A stretch of 6,069 nucleotides of DNA from an uncultured Eubacterium sp. (GCA_910579075.1 CAJTSV010000158.1:1-6069), one strand, 5' to 3'. Positions 1-5,691 are shown, counted from the stretch's first letter. The notes: generated by a model not told the origin, from the letters alone. Made by a program: numbers and translations.

Positions 1-334
1 CAGGTAGAACTTGTATTTAAAAGGCTAAAGTCGCTGCTTGGATTAGGCAGTATACCAACGAAAACAAAAGAAGCAGGAGAAACATGGATAAATGGGAAAA
101 TCCTGCTGTCGCTTCTGACTGAAAAATATCTTGGGGATATTGATTTTTCCCCCTCTTGGAACATCCGAAGCGAACCGGAGTATATGGAGGGAGACGAAGC
201 TGGTATCCTTTATTATTTTTATGATGATATTACCGAATATACAAACGATGAGCCTTGACATTCTGGAACTGGTGAAGATAGCTTTTATTGAAAAACGAAA
301 ACATACCCGACAGCAGCTTCTTTGCTTTTTATAA
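1..334 (+). pseudogene. IS4-family transposase, C-terminal part, frameshifted
   Basis: Reading from base 1 gives QVELVFKRLKSLLGL followed by GSIPTKTKEAGETWINGK. This is the C-terminal part of the DDE domain of IS4-type transposases. It contains the E and K of the YREK signature (E-x6-K; Glu codon at 7-9, Lys codon at 28-30), and that Glu is the third catalytic acid. The frame is lost near 141-150, where five T are followed by five C. The expected tail (RSIWRETKLVSFIIFMMIL and onward to a TAA at 332-334) continues in the next frame, as if one base were extra. IS4 transposases are normally one uninterrupted frame, so this copy is probably inactive unless a ribosomal or polymerase slip at the homopolymer restores it. 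The 5' part is cut by the window edge. Confidence 0.8.
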
Positions 335-1162
335 AGTTAGTGCATATGGGTACTCCCCCCTGGCCTGCACGTCGATAAAGAAATAGGTTTCCCGGTCTTT
401 TTTCATGCTCTCCCATACATCCTGCGGATGGCAGCTGTACGGGTATACGCTTCCCGCAGCCAGCATGCAGCCAGCCTGGAACTGCGGGTTAATCTCATGG
501 GCCAGCTTCACGGCATAAGCAGAAGCCACCAGCTCATTGTGCGCCGCCTGGTATTTGACCGCTGTCTCATTTTCCCCTTCGCGGAAACAGATTCCGGCAC
601 CCATAAACGGCAGGTGCATCAGCATATTGATTTCATTAAAGGTAATCCAGTAACGCACCTTATCCTTAAAATAACGAAACACCGATTCACAGTAATTCAG
701 GTAAAAATCAATCACTTTACGGCTGCGCCAGGAGCCGTATTTGTCCACCAGGTTCAGCGGAATATCAAAATGGCAGAGGGTCACCACCGGCTCGATGCCA
801 TGCGAACGCAGCTCATCGATGAAAGATTCATAAAACCGCAGTCCTTCCTGGTTCGGTTTTGTTTCCTCGCCAGTCGGAAAAATCCTCGACCAGGAAAAAG
901 AAAACCGGAAGCAGCGAAATCCCATTTCTGCAAAAAGGGCAATGTCTTTTTGATAGTGCCCGTAAAGGTCTATTGCTTCCCTGCCCGGATAAACGCAGTC
1001 TTCTGGGAGGCTCCGGTAATCCATGCGCCCCTGCATGACAGGCATCCGGTGCGGCCCGTAAGGAATCACATCCACAAGCGCCATTCCCCGCCCGCCTTCC
1101 TGCCAGCCGCCTTCACACTGGTTTGCCGCCACAGCGCCGCCCCATAAAAAATCCTTTCGCAT
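329..1162 (-). pseudogene. GH1 6-phospho-beta-glucosidase, 3' half lost to an IS insertion
   Basis: A glycoside hydrolase family 1 enzyme, by family and context a cytoplasmic 6-phospho-beta-glucosidase that splits phosphorylated beta-glucosides delivered by the PTS. The N-terminus carries the GH1 signature (FLWGGAVAANQCEGG, residues 5-19). Further landmarks are FSFSWSRIFPTG near 87-98, HFDIP near 131-135 and YWITFNEIN at 171-179, with Glu177 as the general acid/base. The frame is only 277 codons, while GH1 enzymes usually have about 470. Homology runs to ARGEYP (about residue 273); the last residues and the stop come from the IS4-type end. The nucleophile motif (TENG, normally near 370) is absent, so hydrolysis by this product is not expected. 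It starts 16 bases after the permease stop with an AAAGGAG site at 1170-1176 and is evidently co-transcribed with it. The missing 3' half should lie beyond the element. Confidence 0.9.
334..348. repeat. Candidate terminal inverted repeat, right end of the IS4-type element
   Basis: AAGTTAGTGCATATG directly follows the transposase stop codon (overlapping its last base) and sits at the junction with hydrolase coding sequence. The partner repeat is outside the window, so this is called from position and from its general resemblance to IS231-like ends. A flanking target duplication of about 10-12 bp, beginning near 349, is expected but cannot be tested here. Confidence 0.5.
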
Positions 1163-1178
1163 TGACTGTCTCCTTTCC

Positions 1179-3137
1179 TCACCTCACACGCAGCAGAACG
1201 TCTCCTGCCTGCACCGTATCTGCCCCTGCTGTCTCCACCTGTTCAAAATCGTCCGAATTGGTCACCAGTACAGGCGTTACCAGGGAATACCCGGCGTCTC
1301 TGATAAGTTTCATGTCAAATTCCAAAAGCTTCTGTCCCGTTTTGACAGTTTCGCCTGCTTCCACAAACGCCCGGAAGCCTTTCCCGTCCAGCTGTACCGT
1401 GTCCATTCCGACATGCATCAAAAGCTCCAGCCCGCTTTCTGTTGTAAGGCCAATCGCATGGCCCGTCGGGAACAGGGCGGAAATCGTGCCGTCTGCCGGT
1501 GCATAGAGCACGCCTTCTTCCGGTTCAATGGCAGCGCCTTTTCCAAGCGCGCCGGAAGAAAATGCCTCGTCTTTCACATCCGAAAGCTGAATTACCGTTC
1601 CTTTCAAAGGGCTTGCCAGCACAAGCTGCGCTTTTGCGTCCGCCGGCGCTGTGCCAGATGCCGCTGCCGTCTCCTTTGACGCAGTACCTGTCTTTTCCGG
1701 CGCTTCATCAGACGCCTGCTGCGGCACTGCTGCCGTTTTGTCTTTATAAAACAGCATGGTCAGCACAAAGCCTGCCGCCATCGAAATGGCAATTCCTGCA
1801 AACGCAACAATCATATTTCCCGAAGACCCGTCCGGGTTCATCATATTTGGCAGCTCAAAGATTCCCATGCCGCCCGGAATGAATTTGCGGAAATTAAAAT
1901 GTCCATAAAAGGCTCCGCCAATGCCGCCGGCAATACAGCTGATGATAAACGGCTTTTTCAGCGGCAGCAGCATGCCGTAAATCGCCGGCTCTGTCACACC
2001 GAAAATACCGGAAATAAAATTCGGAATGGCCATTTCACGCAGCGCTTTATCCTTTGTCTTAAAGAAAATCGCCATCACAACTGCAGACGTTGCAAACGTA
2101 CATGCAAAAAACGGCATCATCACATTGTCATAGCCAAGAGTCATGATATTGTTGATATAAACCGGGATAAATCCCCAGTGCATGCCGAAAATAACAAGAA
2201 TCTGCCAGGTCAGTCCCACGATTCCGCCTGCAAGCAGCGGGCTGAAGCTGCGGATAGCCAGTGTAAACTCTGAAATCAGCGCAGAACCAAAGGTTGCTGC
2301 CGGCCCTAAGAAAATGACAGACACAGGCAGCGTCACCAGCAGGGTCAGCATCGGTACAAAGAAAAACTTTACCAGGTCCGGAATCAGCTTATTAAAAAAT
2401 TTCTCGCATCTGGATGCAAACCATACAGCCAGAATAACCGGAATCACCGTTCCCGTATAATCGACGGAAATAACCGGAATGCCGAAAAAGTCTATGTAAA
2501 CCGGCGAAGCAAACATCGTTCCTTCCAGAAGGCTGTACATAGGCTCCATTCCCGCAGACAGCGTTCCCGCCTGAATGCCCGGATAACACATGGCCGCCCC
2601 GATAGCAAGGCCCAGCATCGGCTTTAAGCCGAATTTCTTTGCTGCCGTATAGCCAAGAAACAGCGGCAGAAAAGTAAACAGGGCATCCCCCGCAGCACTG
2701 ATAATCAGGGAGCCGCCGCATTCCGCACTGTAAAGGCCCATTGTGACAAGCAGTGTATTTATCCCCTTCAGCATGCCGCAGGCCGCCATAATGCCAAGAA
2801 TCGGCTGAAATATGCCCGATATGATATCAACGGCCCGGTCCAGCAGCTTTCCGGGCTTTTTCTCCTCCTGTACGCTTTCTCCTTCCTGTAAATCCGTCAG
2901 TGCTATGACATCTTCAAATACTTCCGGCACATGATTGCCGATTACGACCTGGTACTGGCCGCCGCTTTTCATCACGGTCACAACGCCTTCCATGGCCTTT
3001 AAAACATCGTCCTTTGCTTTTCCCTCATCCTTCAGGGTAAAACGCAGCCTGGTAATACAGTGTACCAGTCCCAGAATGTTTTCTTTTCCGCCGACATTTT
3101 TCACAATCTCCACTGCCAGCGCATGGTATTTTCCCAT
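1179..3137 (-). CDS. bglP: PTS beta-glucoside transporter, EIIBCA fusion
   Basis: A 652-aa membrane permease that takes up and phosphorylates a sugar, probably a beta-glucoside, with phosphate from HPr. The order is EIIB, EIIC, EIIA. EIIB covers about residues 1-85, with the phosphorylated Cys27 in VHCITRLRF. EIIC covers about 99-465, with many hydrophobic segments and GVTEPAIYGMLLPLKKPF at 380-397, a hallmark of the BglF/BglP group. An Ala/Thr-rich linker runs from 466 to 506. EIIA covers about 507-652, with His560 (PTGHAIGL) and the phosphorylated His575 (LLMHVGMDTV), 15 residues apart as in glucose-type EIIA. The ATG at 3137 is chosen over an in-frame one at 3290. It has a GGGGAGG site (3146-3152), begins at the EIIB start, and the extra 51 codons would run back through the promoter and terminator. 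All key residues are present. The exact sugar is uncertain; the adjoining GH1 gene supports a beta-glucoside. Confidence 0.93.
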   Translation of the reverse strand: MGKYHALAVEIVKNVGGKENILGLVHCITRLRFTLKDEGKAKDDVLKAMEGVVTVMKSGGQYQVVIGNHVPEVFEDVIALTDLQEGESVQEEKKPGKLLDRAVDIISGIFQPILGIMAACGMLKGINTLLVTMGLYSAECGGSLIISAAGDALFTFLPLFLGYTAAKKFGLKPMLGLAIGAAMCYPGIQAGTLSAGMEPMYSLLEGTMFASPVYIDFFGIPVISVDYTGTVIPVILAVWFASRCEKFFNKLIPDLVKFFFVPMLTLLVTLPVSVIFLGPAATFGSALISEFTLAIRSFSPLLAGGIVGLTWQILVIFGMHWGFIPVYINNIMTLGYDNVMMPFFACTFATSAVVMAIFFKTKDKALREMAIPNFISGIFGVTEPAIYGMLLPLKKPFIISCIAGGIGGAFYGHFNFRKFIPGGMGIFELPNMMNPDGSSGNMIVAFAGIAISMAAGFVLTMLFYKDKTAAVPQQASDEAPEKTGTASKETAAASGTAPADAKAQLVLASPLKGTVIQLSDVKDEAFSSGALGKGAAIEPEEGVLYAPADGTISALFPTGHAIGLTTESGLELLMHVGMDTVQLDGKGFRAFVEAGETVKTGQKLLEFDMKLIRDAGYSLVTPVLVTNSDDFEQVETAGADTVQAGDVLLRVR

Positions 3138-3145
3138 TGTGATTT

Positions 3146-3152
3146 CCTCCCC
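3146..3152 (-). promoter_or_regulatory. Ribosome binding site that fixes the permease start
   Basis: GGGGAGG lies 8 bases upstream of the ATG at 3137 and decides between this start and the in-frame upstream ATG at 3290, which lies within the neighbouring terminator/remnant region. Confidence 0.8.
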
Positions 3153-3170
3153 GTCCGCCGGACACCCGGC
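3153..3170 (-). other. Two overlapping, mutually exclusive hairpins in the permease leader
   Basis: On the minus strand the leader contains GCCGG-GTGT-CCGGC (3157-3170), a perfect 5-bp GC stem with a 4-base loop. It overlaps GTCC-GGC-GGAC (3153-3163), a 4-bp stem with a 3-base loop. They share bases, so only one can form at a time, and the second abuts the GGGGAGG ribosome site. There is no U-tract after either, and nothing like the RAT/terminator pair used by LicT/BglG antiterminators. A modest effect on translation is possible; chance in a GC-rich leader is equally possible. Confidence 0.4.
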
Positions 3171-3186
3171 TTTTTTTGTTAAGCTG

Positions 3187-3215
3187 AATATAGCACAGCA
3201 TTTTCTGGCGGGCAA
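3187..3215 (-). promoter_or_regulatory. Sigma-A type promoter of the permease-glucosidase operon
   Basis: On the minus strand a -35 box TTGCCC (3210-3215) is separated by exactly 17 bases from a -10 box TATATT (3187-3192). TGC directly before the -10 gives an extended -10 element. Transcription would start near 3180, leaving a leader of about 43 bases. It lies downstream of the terminator that closes the preceding transcript, so the permease operon appears to be an independent unit. Confidence 0.75.
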
Positions 3216-3218
3216 TGG

Positions 3219-3246
3219 ATGAAACCGCAATCGGTTCATTGTTTCA
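3219..3246. promoter_or_regulatory. Palindromic operator / cre-like site upstream of the promoter
   Basis: The plus strand holds nested symmetry. The outer arms are TGAAAC (3220-3225) and GTTTCA (3241-3246). Inside is a perfect AACCG-CAAT-CGGTT (3223-3236). Bases 3219-3233, ATGAAACCGCAATCG, also match the catabolite-control consensus WTGNAANCGNWNNCW at 14 of 15 positions (only the last differs). The site ends 4 bases before the -35 box. It could bind the RpiR-type regulator encoded upstream, CcpA, or both. The symmetry is seen in the sequence; the binding protein is inferred. Confidence 0.6.
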
Positions 3247-3254
3247 AAATACGC

Positions 3255-3288
3255 AAAAAAAGAACCCCTGTCATTGTAACAGGGGTTC
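3255..3288 (-). terminator. Rho-independent terminator closing the regulator/kinase transcript
   Basis: On the minus strand GAACCCCTGT (3279-3288) and ACAGGGGTTC (3262-3271) form a perfect 10-bp stem with a 7-base loop, followed by seven T (3255-3261). The ancestral stop codon of the collapsed rpiR copy (3287-3289) lies at the base of the stem, so this was probably the native terminator of that gene. It now closes transcription coming through the intact regulator and the kinase pair and insulates the permease promoter just beyond it. Confidence 0.93.
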
Positions 3289-3405
3289 AAAACATATCCT
3301 TCTGTCTGGATTTATCCAGCAGCTTTGCATGTCCAGGATATACCCGGCTGCTTCTTTTTCGTGGTTTGTAAAATTGTCCTGTTCTTTCAGCTTCTCTAAA
3401 AGCAT
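3271..3405 (-). pseudogene. Collapsed second copy of the RpiR-family regulator gene
   Basis: The start of this stretch (3332-3405) matches the start of the intact rpiR (5534-5607) at 72 of 74 bases. Its end (3287-3330) matches the end of that gene (4738-4785), including the last 20 bases before the stop without a mismatch. The roughly 747 bases between are gone. The join is at ATGTCCAG (3329-3336, plus strand), corresponding to ATGCTCCAG. The intact copy carries that 9-mer twice, at 4783-4791 and 5530-5538, encoding the last bases of Leu-Glu-His both times. This is what a deletion between short direct repeats leaves. One base and later three bases have since been lost, so the frame now gives a 44-residue peptide (MLLEKLKEQDNFTNHEKEAA then unrelated residues) ending inside the terminator loop. 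It keeps an AAAGGAG site at 3413-3419. No DNA-binding or SIS domain remains. Confidence 0.93.
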
Positions 3406-3419
3406 GCACGGACTCCTTT
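3332..3419. repeat. Direct repeat, copy A: 5' end of rpiR with its ribosome site
   Basis: It pairs with copy B at 5534-5622, in the same orientation. The coding part is identical at 72 of 74 bases. Upstream both keep GGAAAGGAG, but the spacer to the ATG is 7 bases here and 8 in copy B and the bases differ. The near-identity implies a recent common origin. The two copies bracket the kinase pair. Confidence 0.9.
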
Positions 3420-3445
3420 CCAGGCATTATCAGAAAAATGGAGCA

Positions 3446-4354
3446 TTACAGCTGGTTCTGTCCGCCTGCAAGAATCATTTCATAGGCAGGTGCAAGAATC
3501 AGGGATGCCCTTGCACTTATGTATCGAATATAAAATTCCTTCTGCAAGCTGCTGATATAAGGAGTTTTGTTTATCATATTCTTGATTCTTTCTACATCCA
3601 GTCTGCCATAAATCCGCTTAACTGCAGCATTGCAGCCTGCATTTTCCGCTTTCATCAGGAAATCATAATAATTAATTTTCCTGCCATTCAGTTTCACGGC
3701 AGATGTTGGAAACTGGAATACCCTTGCATTCAGTGCACTCTCATTTTCCAGAACATTTCGCATAATTCTCTCATCTGCCTGTGGCAGCAGACAGCTTCCG
3801 CAGTCATAAACAGGAGCAGGTTCCGTAATCTTTGCAGCTGGGTCGTAAAGAAATCCCCAATTGCCGTTATGCCGGTCAAAATTGCCAAGCAGCGCATCTA
3901 TGACAAACATCTCCCAAAAAAGCTCCATCACACGTCCTGGCTCTGTAAACTGCTGTTTTTCTATTGTTTCAAGAATATCAGAAAGTTCTGTTCCGCTTCC
4001 ATTACTGTCAGAATCAAGAATGGTATTTTTGATGGAACAAAAATCAAACAGCTGCTTCCCGCCTGCAGTGAAATCACGGCAGGCACAGACTATTTTTAAT
4101 TTTCCAGCTACATCAAAAGTGCCAAGCATTGTTTCCTGAGCCGTAACACCCAGCATCTGAAAAATTCTACAGGCAATATGCTCCGAAAAACAACTGTTTG
4201 TATAAGAAAGCTCTGTAGGTTTTGATTCCCCTGACGGAGGAAATTTCAGCATATACTGCTGTCCTCCATATTCCACGGCAATCTTTTTCCCATTTGCACC
4301 GTTATATGCTTTTCCAGCTATCCGCCTGCAGTTCGTAAAATCAATTCCATTCAT
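3446..4354 (-). CDS. HipA_C / CtkA-like protein kinase
   Basis: A 302-aa protein with the HipA-type kinase fold, related to stand-alone CtkA-like kinases rather than the full HipA toxin (usually about 440 aa with an N-terminal subdomain). Visible landmarks are a glycine-containing loop GKAYNGANGKK (14-24), a candidate ATP-binding Lys37 in YMLKF and an alpha-C candidate Glu58 in SEHIACRIF. The catalytic loop is DALLGNFDRHNGNWGFL (153-169), with Asp160 and Asn165. A DFG-equivalent is VYDCGSC (182-188), with metal-binding Asp184. All core residues appear present, so it is probably active; the substrate is unknown. The ATG at 4354 is preferred over an upstream in-frame start because it has a GGGAG site and overlaps the previous stop as ATGA (4351-4354), implying translational coupling. 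No HipB-like helix-turn-helix gene is nearby. It could be a toxin or a signalling kinase. Confidence 0.87.
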   Translation of the reverse strand: MNGIDFTNCRRIAGKAYNGANGKKIAVEYGGQQYMLKFPPSGESKPTELSYTNSCFSEHIACRIFQMLGVTAQETMLGTFDVAGKLKIVCACRDFTAGGKQLFDFCSIKNTILDSDSNGSGTELSDILETIEKQQFTEPGRVMELFWEMFVIDALLGNFDRHNGNWGFLYDPAAKITEPAPVYDCGSCLLPQADERIMRNVLENESALNARVFQFPTSAVKLNGRKINYYDFLMKAENAGCNAAVKRIYGRLDVERIKNMINKTPYISSLQKEFYIRYISARASLILAPAYEMILAGGQNQL

Positions 4355-4665
4355 GCATTTCTCCCTTTCCACAGATATTTCTGCCGAAGATAATCCGCAT
4401 GTTCCGGTGTTATGACACCCTCGCTGATTTCCGCTATATTGATACTGCCATATAATTCTCCCCAAAGGCAGTCCAGAAGGTCTGATTTCGTTTCCAGGCC
4501 CTTCTTGTATGCATCAAGGTCATGCTGCAGATAATCTGGCAGGCCGCATTCACAGGAATTCTCCCGTTTTTTTTCCAGAATCCTTTTTTCTGTCAGCATT
4601 TCCATAGAACCATCTGGCATATGAATGAACGGGTCTGCCGTTTCCACATAATATTTTTTCAGCAT
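4351..4665 (-). CDS. Small protein of unknown function coupled to the HipA-like kinase
   Basis: A 104-aa soluble, charged protein that I do not recognise. The N-terminal part reads MLKKYYVETADPFIHMPDGS. A Lys/Glu-rich stretch (22-36) is followed by CEC (38-40). The C-terminal half (42-98) looks helical and ends ITPEHADYLRQKYLWKG. There is no signal peptide, membrane segment or clear helix-turn-helix. The start at 4665 has a strong GAGGAG site (4671-4676) 5 bases away. Its TGA overlaps the kinase ATG by 4 bases, the usual layout of a partner pair. By position it may be an antitoxin, adaptor or substrate of the kinase; only the coupling is seen, the role is inferred. It begins 72 bases after the rpiR stop with no terminator or clear promoter between, so read-through from rpiR is likely. 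Confidence 0.8.
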   Translation of the reverse strand: MLKKYYVETADPFIHMPDGSMEMLTEKRILEKKRENSCECGLPDYLQHDLDAYKKGLETKSDLLDCLWGELYGSINIAEISEGVITPEHADYLRQKYLWKGRNA

Positions 4666-4737
4666 TTTTTCTCCTCAATCATAAATATCCATAAACCATA
4701 ACCATTCATGCTTCCTAATACGCAATCTATGATTTGT

Positions 4738-4791
4738 TCAAAACATATCCTTCTGTCCTGGTTTATCCAGCAGCAGCTCTGCATGCTCCAG
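4738..4791. repeat. Direct repeat: 3' end of intact rpiR, matching the remnant end
   Basis: It pairs with 3287-3336. The first 20 bases from the stop are identical; then come a few substitutions, a 3-base loss and a 1-base loss in the remnant. Past the stop both copies share TTGCGTATT followed by a similar GAA-x-CA(A)TGAA stretch. This suggests the duplicated segment once reached beyond the terminator, whose stem is missing after the intact copy. Confidence 0.75.
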
Positions 4792-5607
4792 CATTTCCAG
4801 GGAAGACTGTGCATGCTCCTCATAGCGTTTTGCAAGCAGCAGGGAAAAGAAAATATCCAGTACATAAGTCGCAGCAGAAAAAGAAGTTATCACATCCAGG
4901 CTCAGCAGCGAATCCCGGTTCGGGATTTCCACAATTTCATGGCACCATTTGCGGATAACCTGATTATGCGGCCCCATGAGCCCGACAACATAATTATCCG
5001 TGGCTTTGCGAAGGTACTGCGCCATCCGGATGACCGTGCGGTTCGCCCCCGTAAAACTGATTAAAAAAGCTACGGTTTTCTTGTTCCTGCGCGCCGCCAG
5101 ATAGTGCCCGTTGATGCTCTCATAAGCCGAGCATTCCATTCCGAGGGTCGCAAATTTAAATACCGCAGACTGCGCCAGAATATAGCTGATGCCCGTGCCG
5201 TAAATGTCGATGCACTCTGCCCTCTGGATTCTGTTATTAATCCGGTTCATGGCATTTTTATCAAGCGCCAGCCGCGTATTGGTCACTGCCTTATCATACA
5301 GCACGGGAAGCGTATGGATTATATCCGTATAAGAGCTTTTGCCGGTAATGGGTTCTCCTTCCAGCATTTTGGAAAGCCGGTTCTTGTGGCTGATTTCTTC
5401 CACCAGCCTGAGCCTGAATTCCCGGCAGCCCGCAAGGCCGAGTTTCTGGCACAGCCGCACCACCGTGGCCTTGCTTGTAAACGAAGCTCTCGCCAGCTCC
5501 CCGCTCGACATGCCCGGAACACTGTCAGGATGCTCCAGGATATACCTGGCTGCTTCTTTTTCGTGGTTTGTAAAATTGCCCTGTTCTTTCAGCTTCTCTA
5601 AAAGCAT
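4738..5607 (-). CDS. MurR/RpiR-family transcriptional regulator (HTH_6 + SIS)
   Basis: A 289-aa cytoplasmic regulator with an N-terminal HTH_6 domain (about 1-77; recognition region near TSKATVVRLCQKLGL, 44-58) and a C-terminal SIS sugar-phosphate domain (about 105-250). The SIS loop is IDIYGTGISYILAQ (133-146), with LISFTGANRTVIRMAQYLRK (182-201) after it. The length is normal for the family and no domain is broken. Such proteins bind phosphosugars and repress or activate sugar genes. Next to a PTS permease and a phospho-beta-glucosidase, the likely ligand is a phosphorylated beta-glucoside or its product (inference). The start at 5607 has AAAGGAG at 5616-5622. It is the intact twin of the remnant at 3271-3405, so it probably now regulates the permease operon in place of the promoter-proximal copy. 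The kinase pair follows with no visible terminator. An IS605-type element ends 84 bases upstream and may have replaced the original promoter. Confidence 0.93.
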   Translation of the reverse strand: MLLEKLKEQGNFTNHEKEAARYILEHPDSVPGMSSGELARASFTSKATVVRLCQKLGLAGCREFRLRLVEEISHKNRLSKMLEGEPITGKSSYTDIIHTLPVLYDKAVTNTRLALDKNAMNRINNRIQRAECIDIYGTGISYILAQSAVFKFATLGMECSAYESINGHYLAARRNKKTVAFLISFTGANRTVIRMAQYLRKATDNYVVGLMGPHNQVIRKWCHEIVEIPNRDSLLSLDVITSFSAATYVLDIFFSLLLAKRYEEHAQSSLEMLEHAELLLDKPGQKDMF

Positions 5608-5622
5608 GAGAGCAGCTCCTTT
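5534..5622. repeat. Direct repeat, copy B: 5' end of intact rpiR
   Basis: Partner of copy A at 3332-3419 (72 of 74 coding bases identical, same orientation). Recombination between copies A and B would remove about 2.2 kb, including the kinase pair and most of the intact regulator. Confidence 0.88.
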
Positions 5623-5691
5623 CCCGTCAATATCTGTTCCTTCATTTCATGACAGTACTGCCTGTATTTGATTCCGTATTTCACCATTTCA
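5608..5691 (-). other. Leader between the IS605-type element and rpiR; possible 3' fragment of a gene
   Basis: These 84 bases hold the rpiR ribosome site. I could not find a convincing -35/-10 pair. The minus strand has three TGAAAT words (TGAAATGG, TGAAATAC, TGAAATGA) that could be regulator half-sites. One frame is open from the element boundary to a TAG overlapping the rpiR start, giving about 30 codons including YGIKYRQYCHEMKEQILTGK. It could be the tail of a gene severed by the element. An open frame this short is expected by chance fairly often, so this is only a possibility. Confidence 0.3.

Larger units (their letters stand above)
1..348 (+). mobile_element. Right end of an IS4-family insertion sequence (left part outside window)
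   Basis: The stretch holds the 3' end of an IS4-type transposase gene followed at once by a candidate terminal repeat. Just beyond it the glycoside hydrolase gene begins, so the element boundary falls at about position 348. Reading inward from the boundary the end is CATATGCACTAACTT. From memory this resembles the IS231-like end type (CATGCCCATCAACTTAAG), which fits an IS4-family assignment but has not been aligned. The transposase points toward the hydrolase gene, opposite to it. The left end, the target duplication and the rest of the interrupted gene would lie outside the window. The family call is fairly secure from the protein; the exact boundary is good to a few bases. Confidence 0.82.

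Noticed and set aside
428..1147. Long plus-strand open frame opposite the GH1 gene
   Set aside because: It lies antisense to a gene with clear GH1 motifs, has no ribosome site and no recognisable domain; it is a shadow of the coding strand.
3138..3186. LicT/BglG-type antiterminator target (RAT) before the permease
   Set aside because: The leader of about 43 bases has only short hairpins with no following U-tract, and the strong terminator lies upstream of the promoter.
3138..3290. N-terminal extension of the permease (start at 3290)
   Set aside because: The extra 51 codons cover the terminator, operator, promoter and leader; the ATG at 3137 has a GGGGAGG site and begins exactly at the EIIB domain.
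3215..4099. 294-codon plus-strand open frame
   Set aside because: It runs across the terminator, the rpiR remnant and the kinase on the opposite strand; its residues are the complement of those features and show no family signature.
4659..4865. 68-codon minus-strand frame spanning the rpiR end and the gap before the 104-aa gene
   Set aside because: It is out of frame with rpiR over most of its length and has no own ribosome site; the short MNGYGLWIFMIEEKKC part is probably chance.
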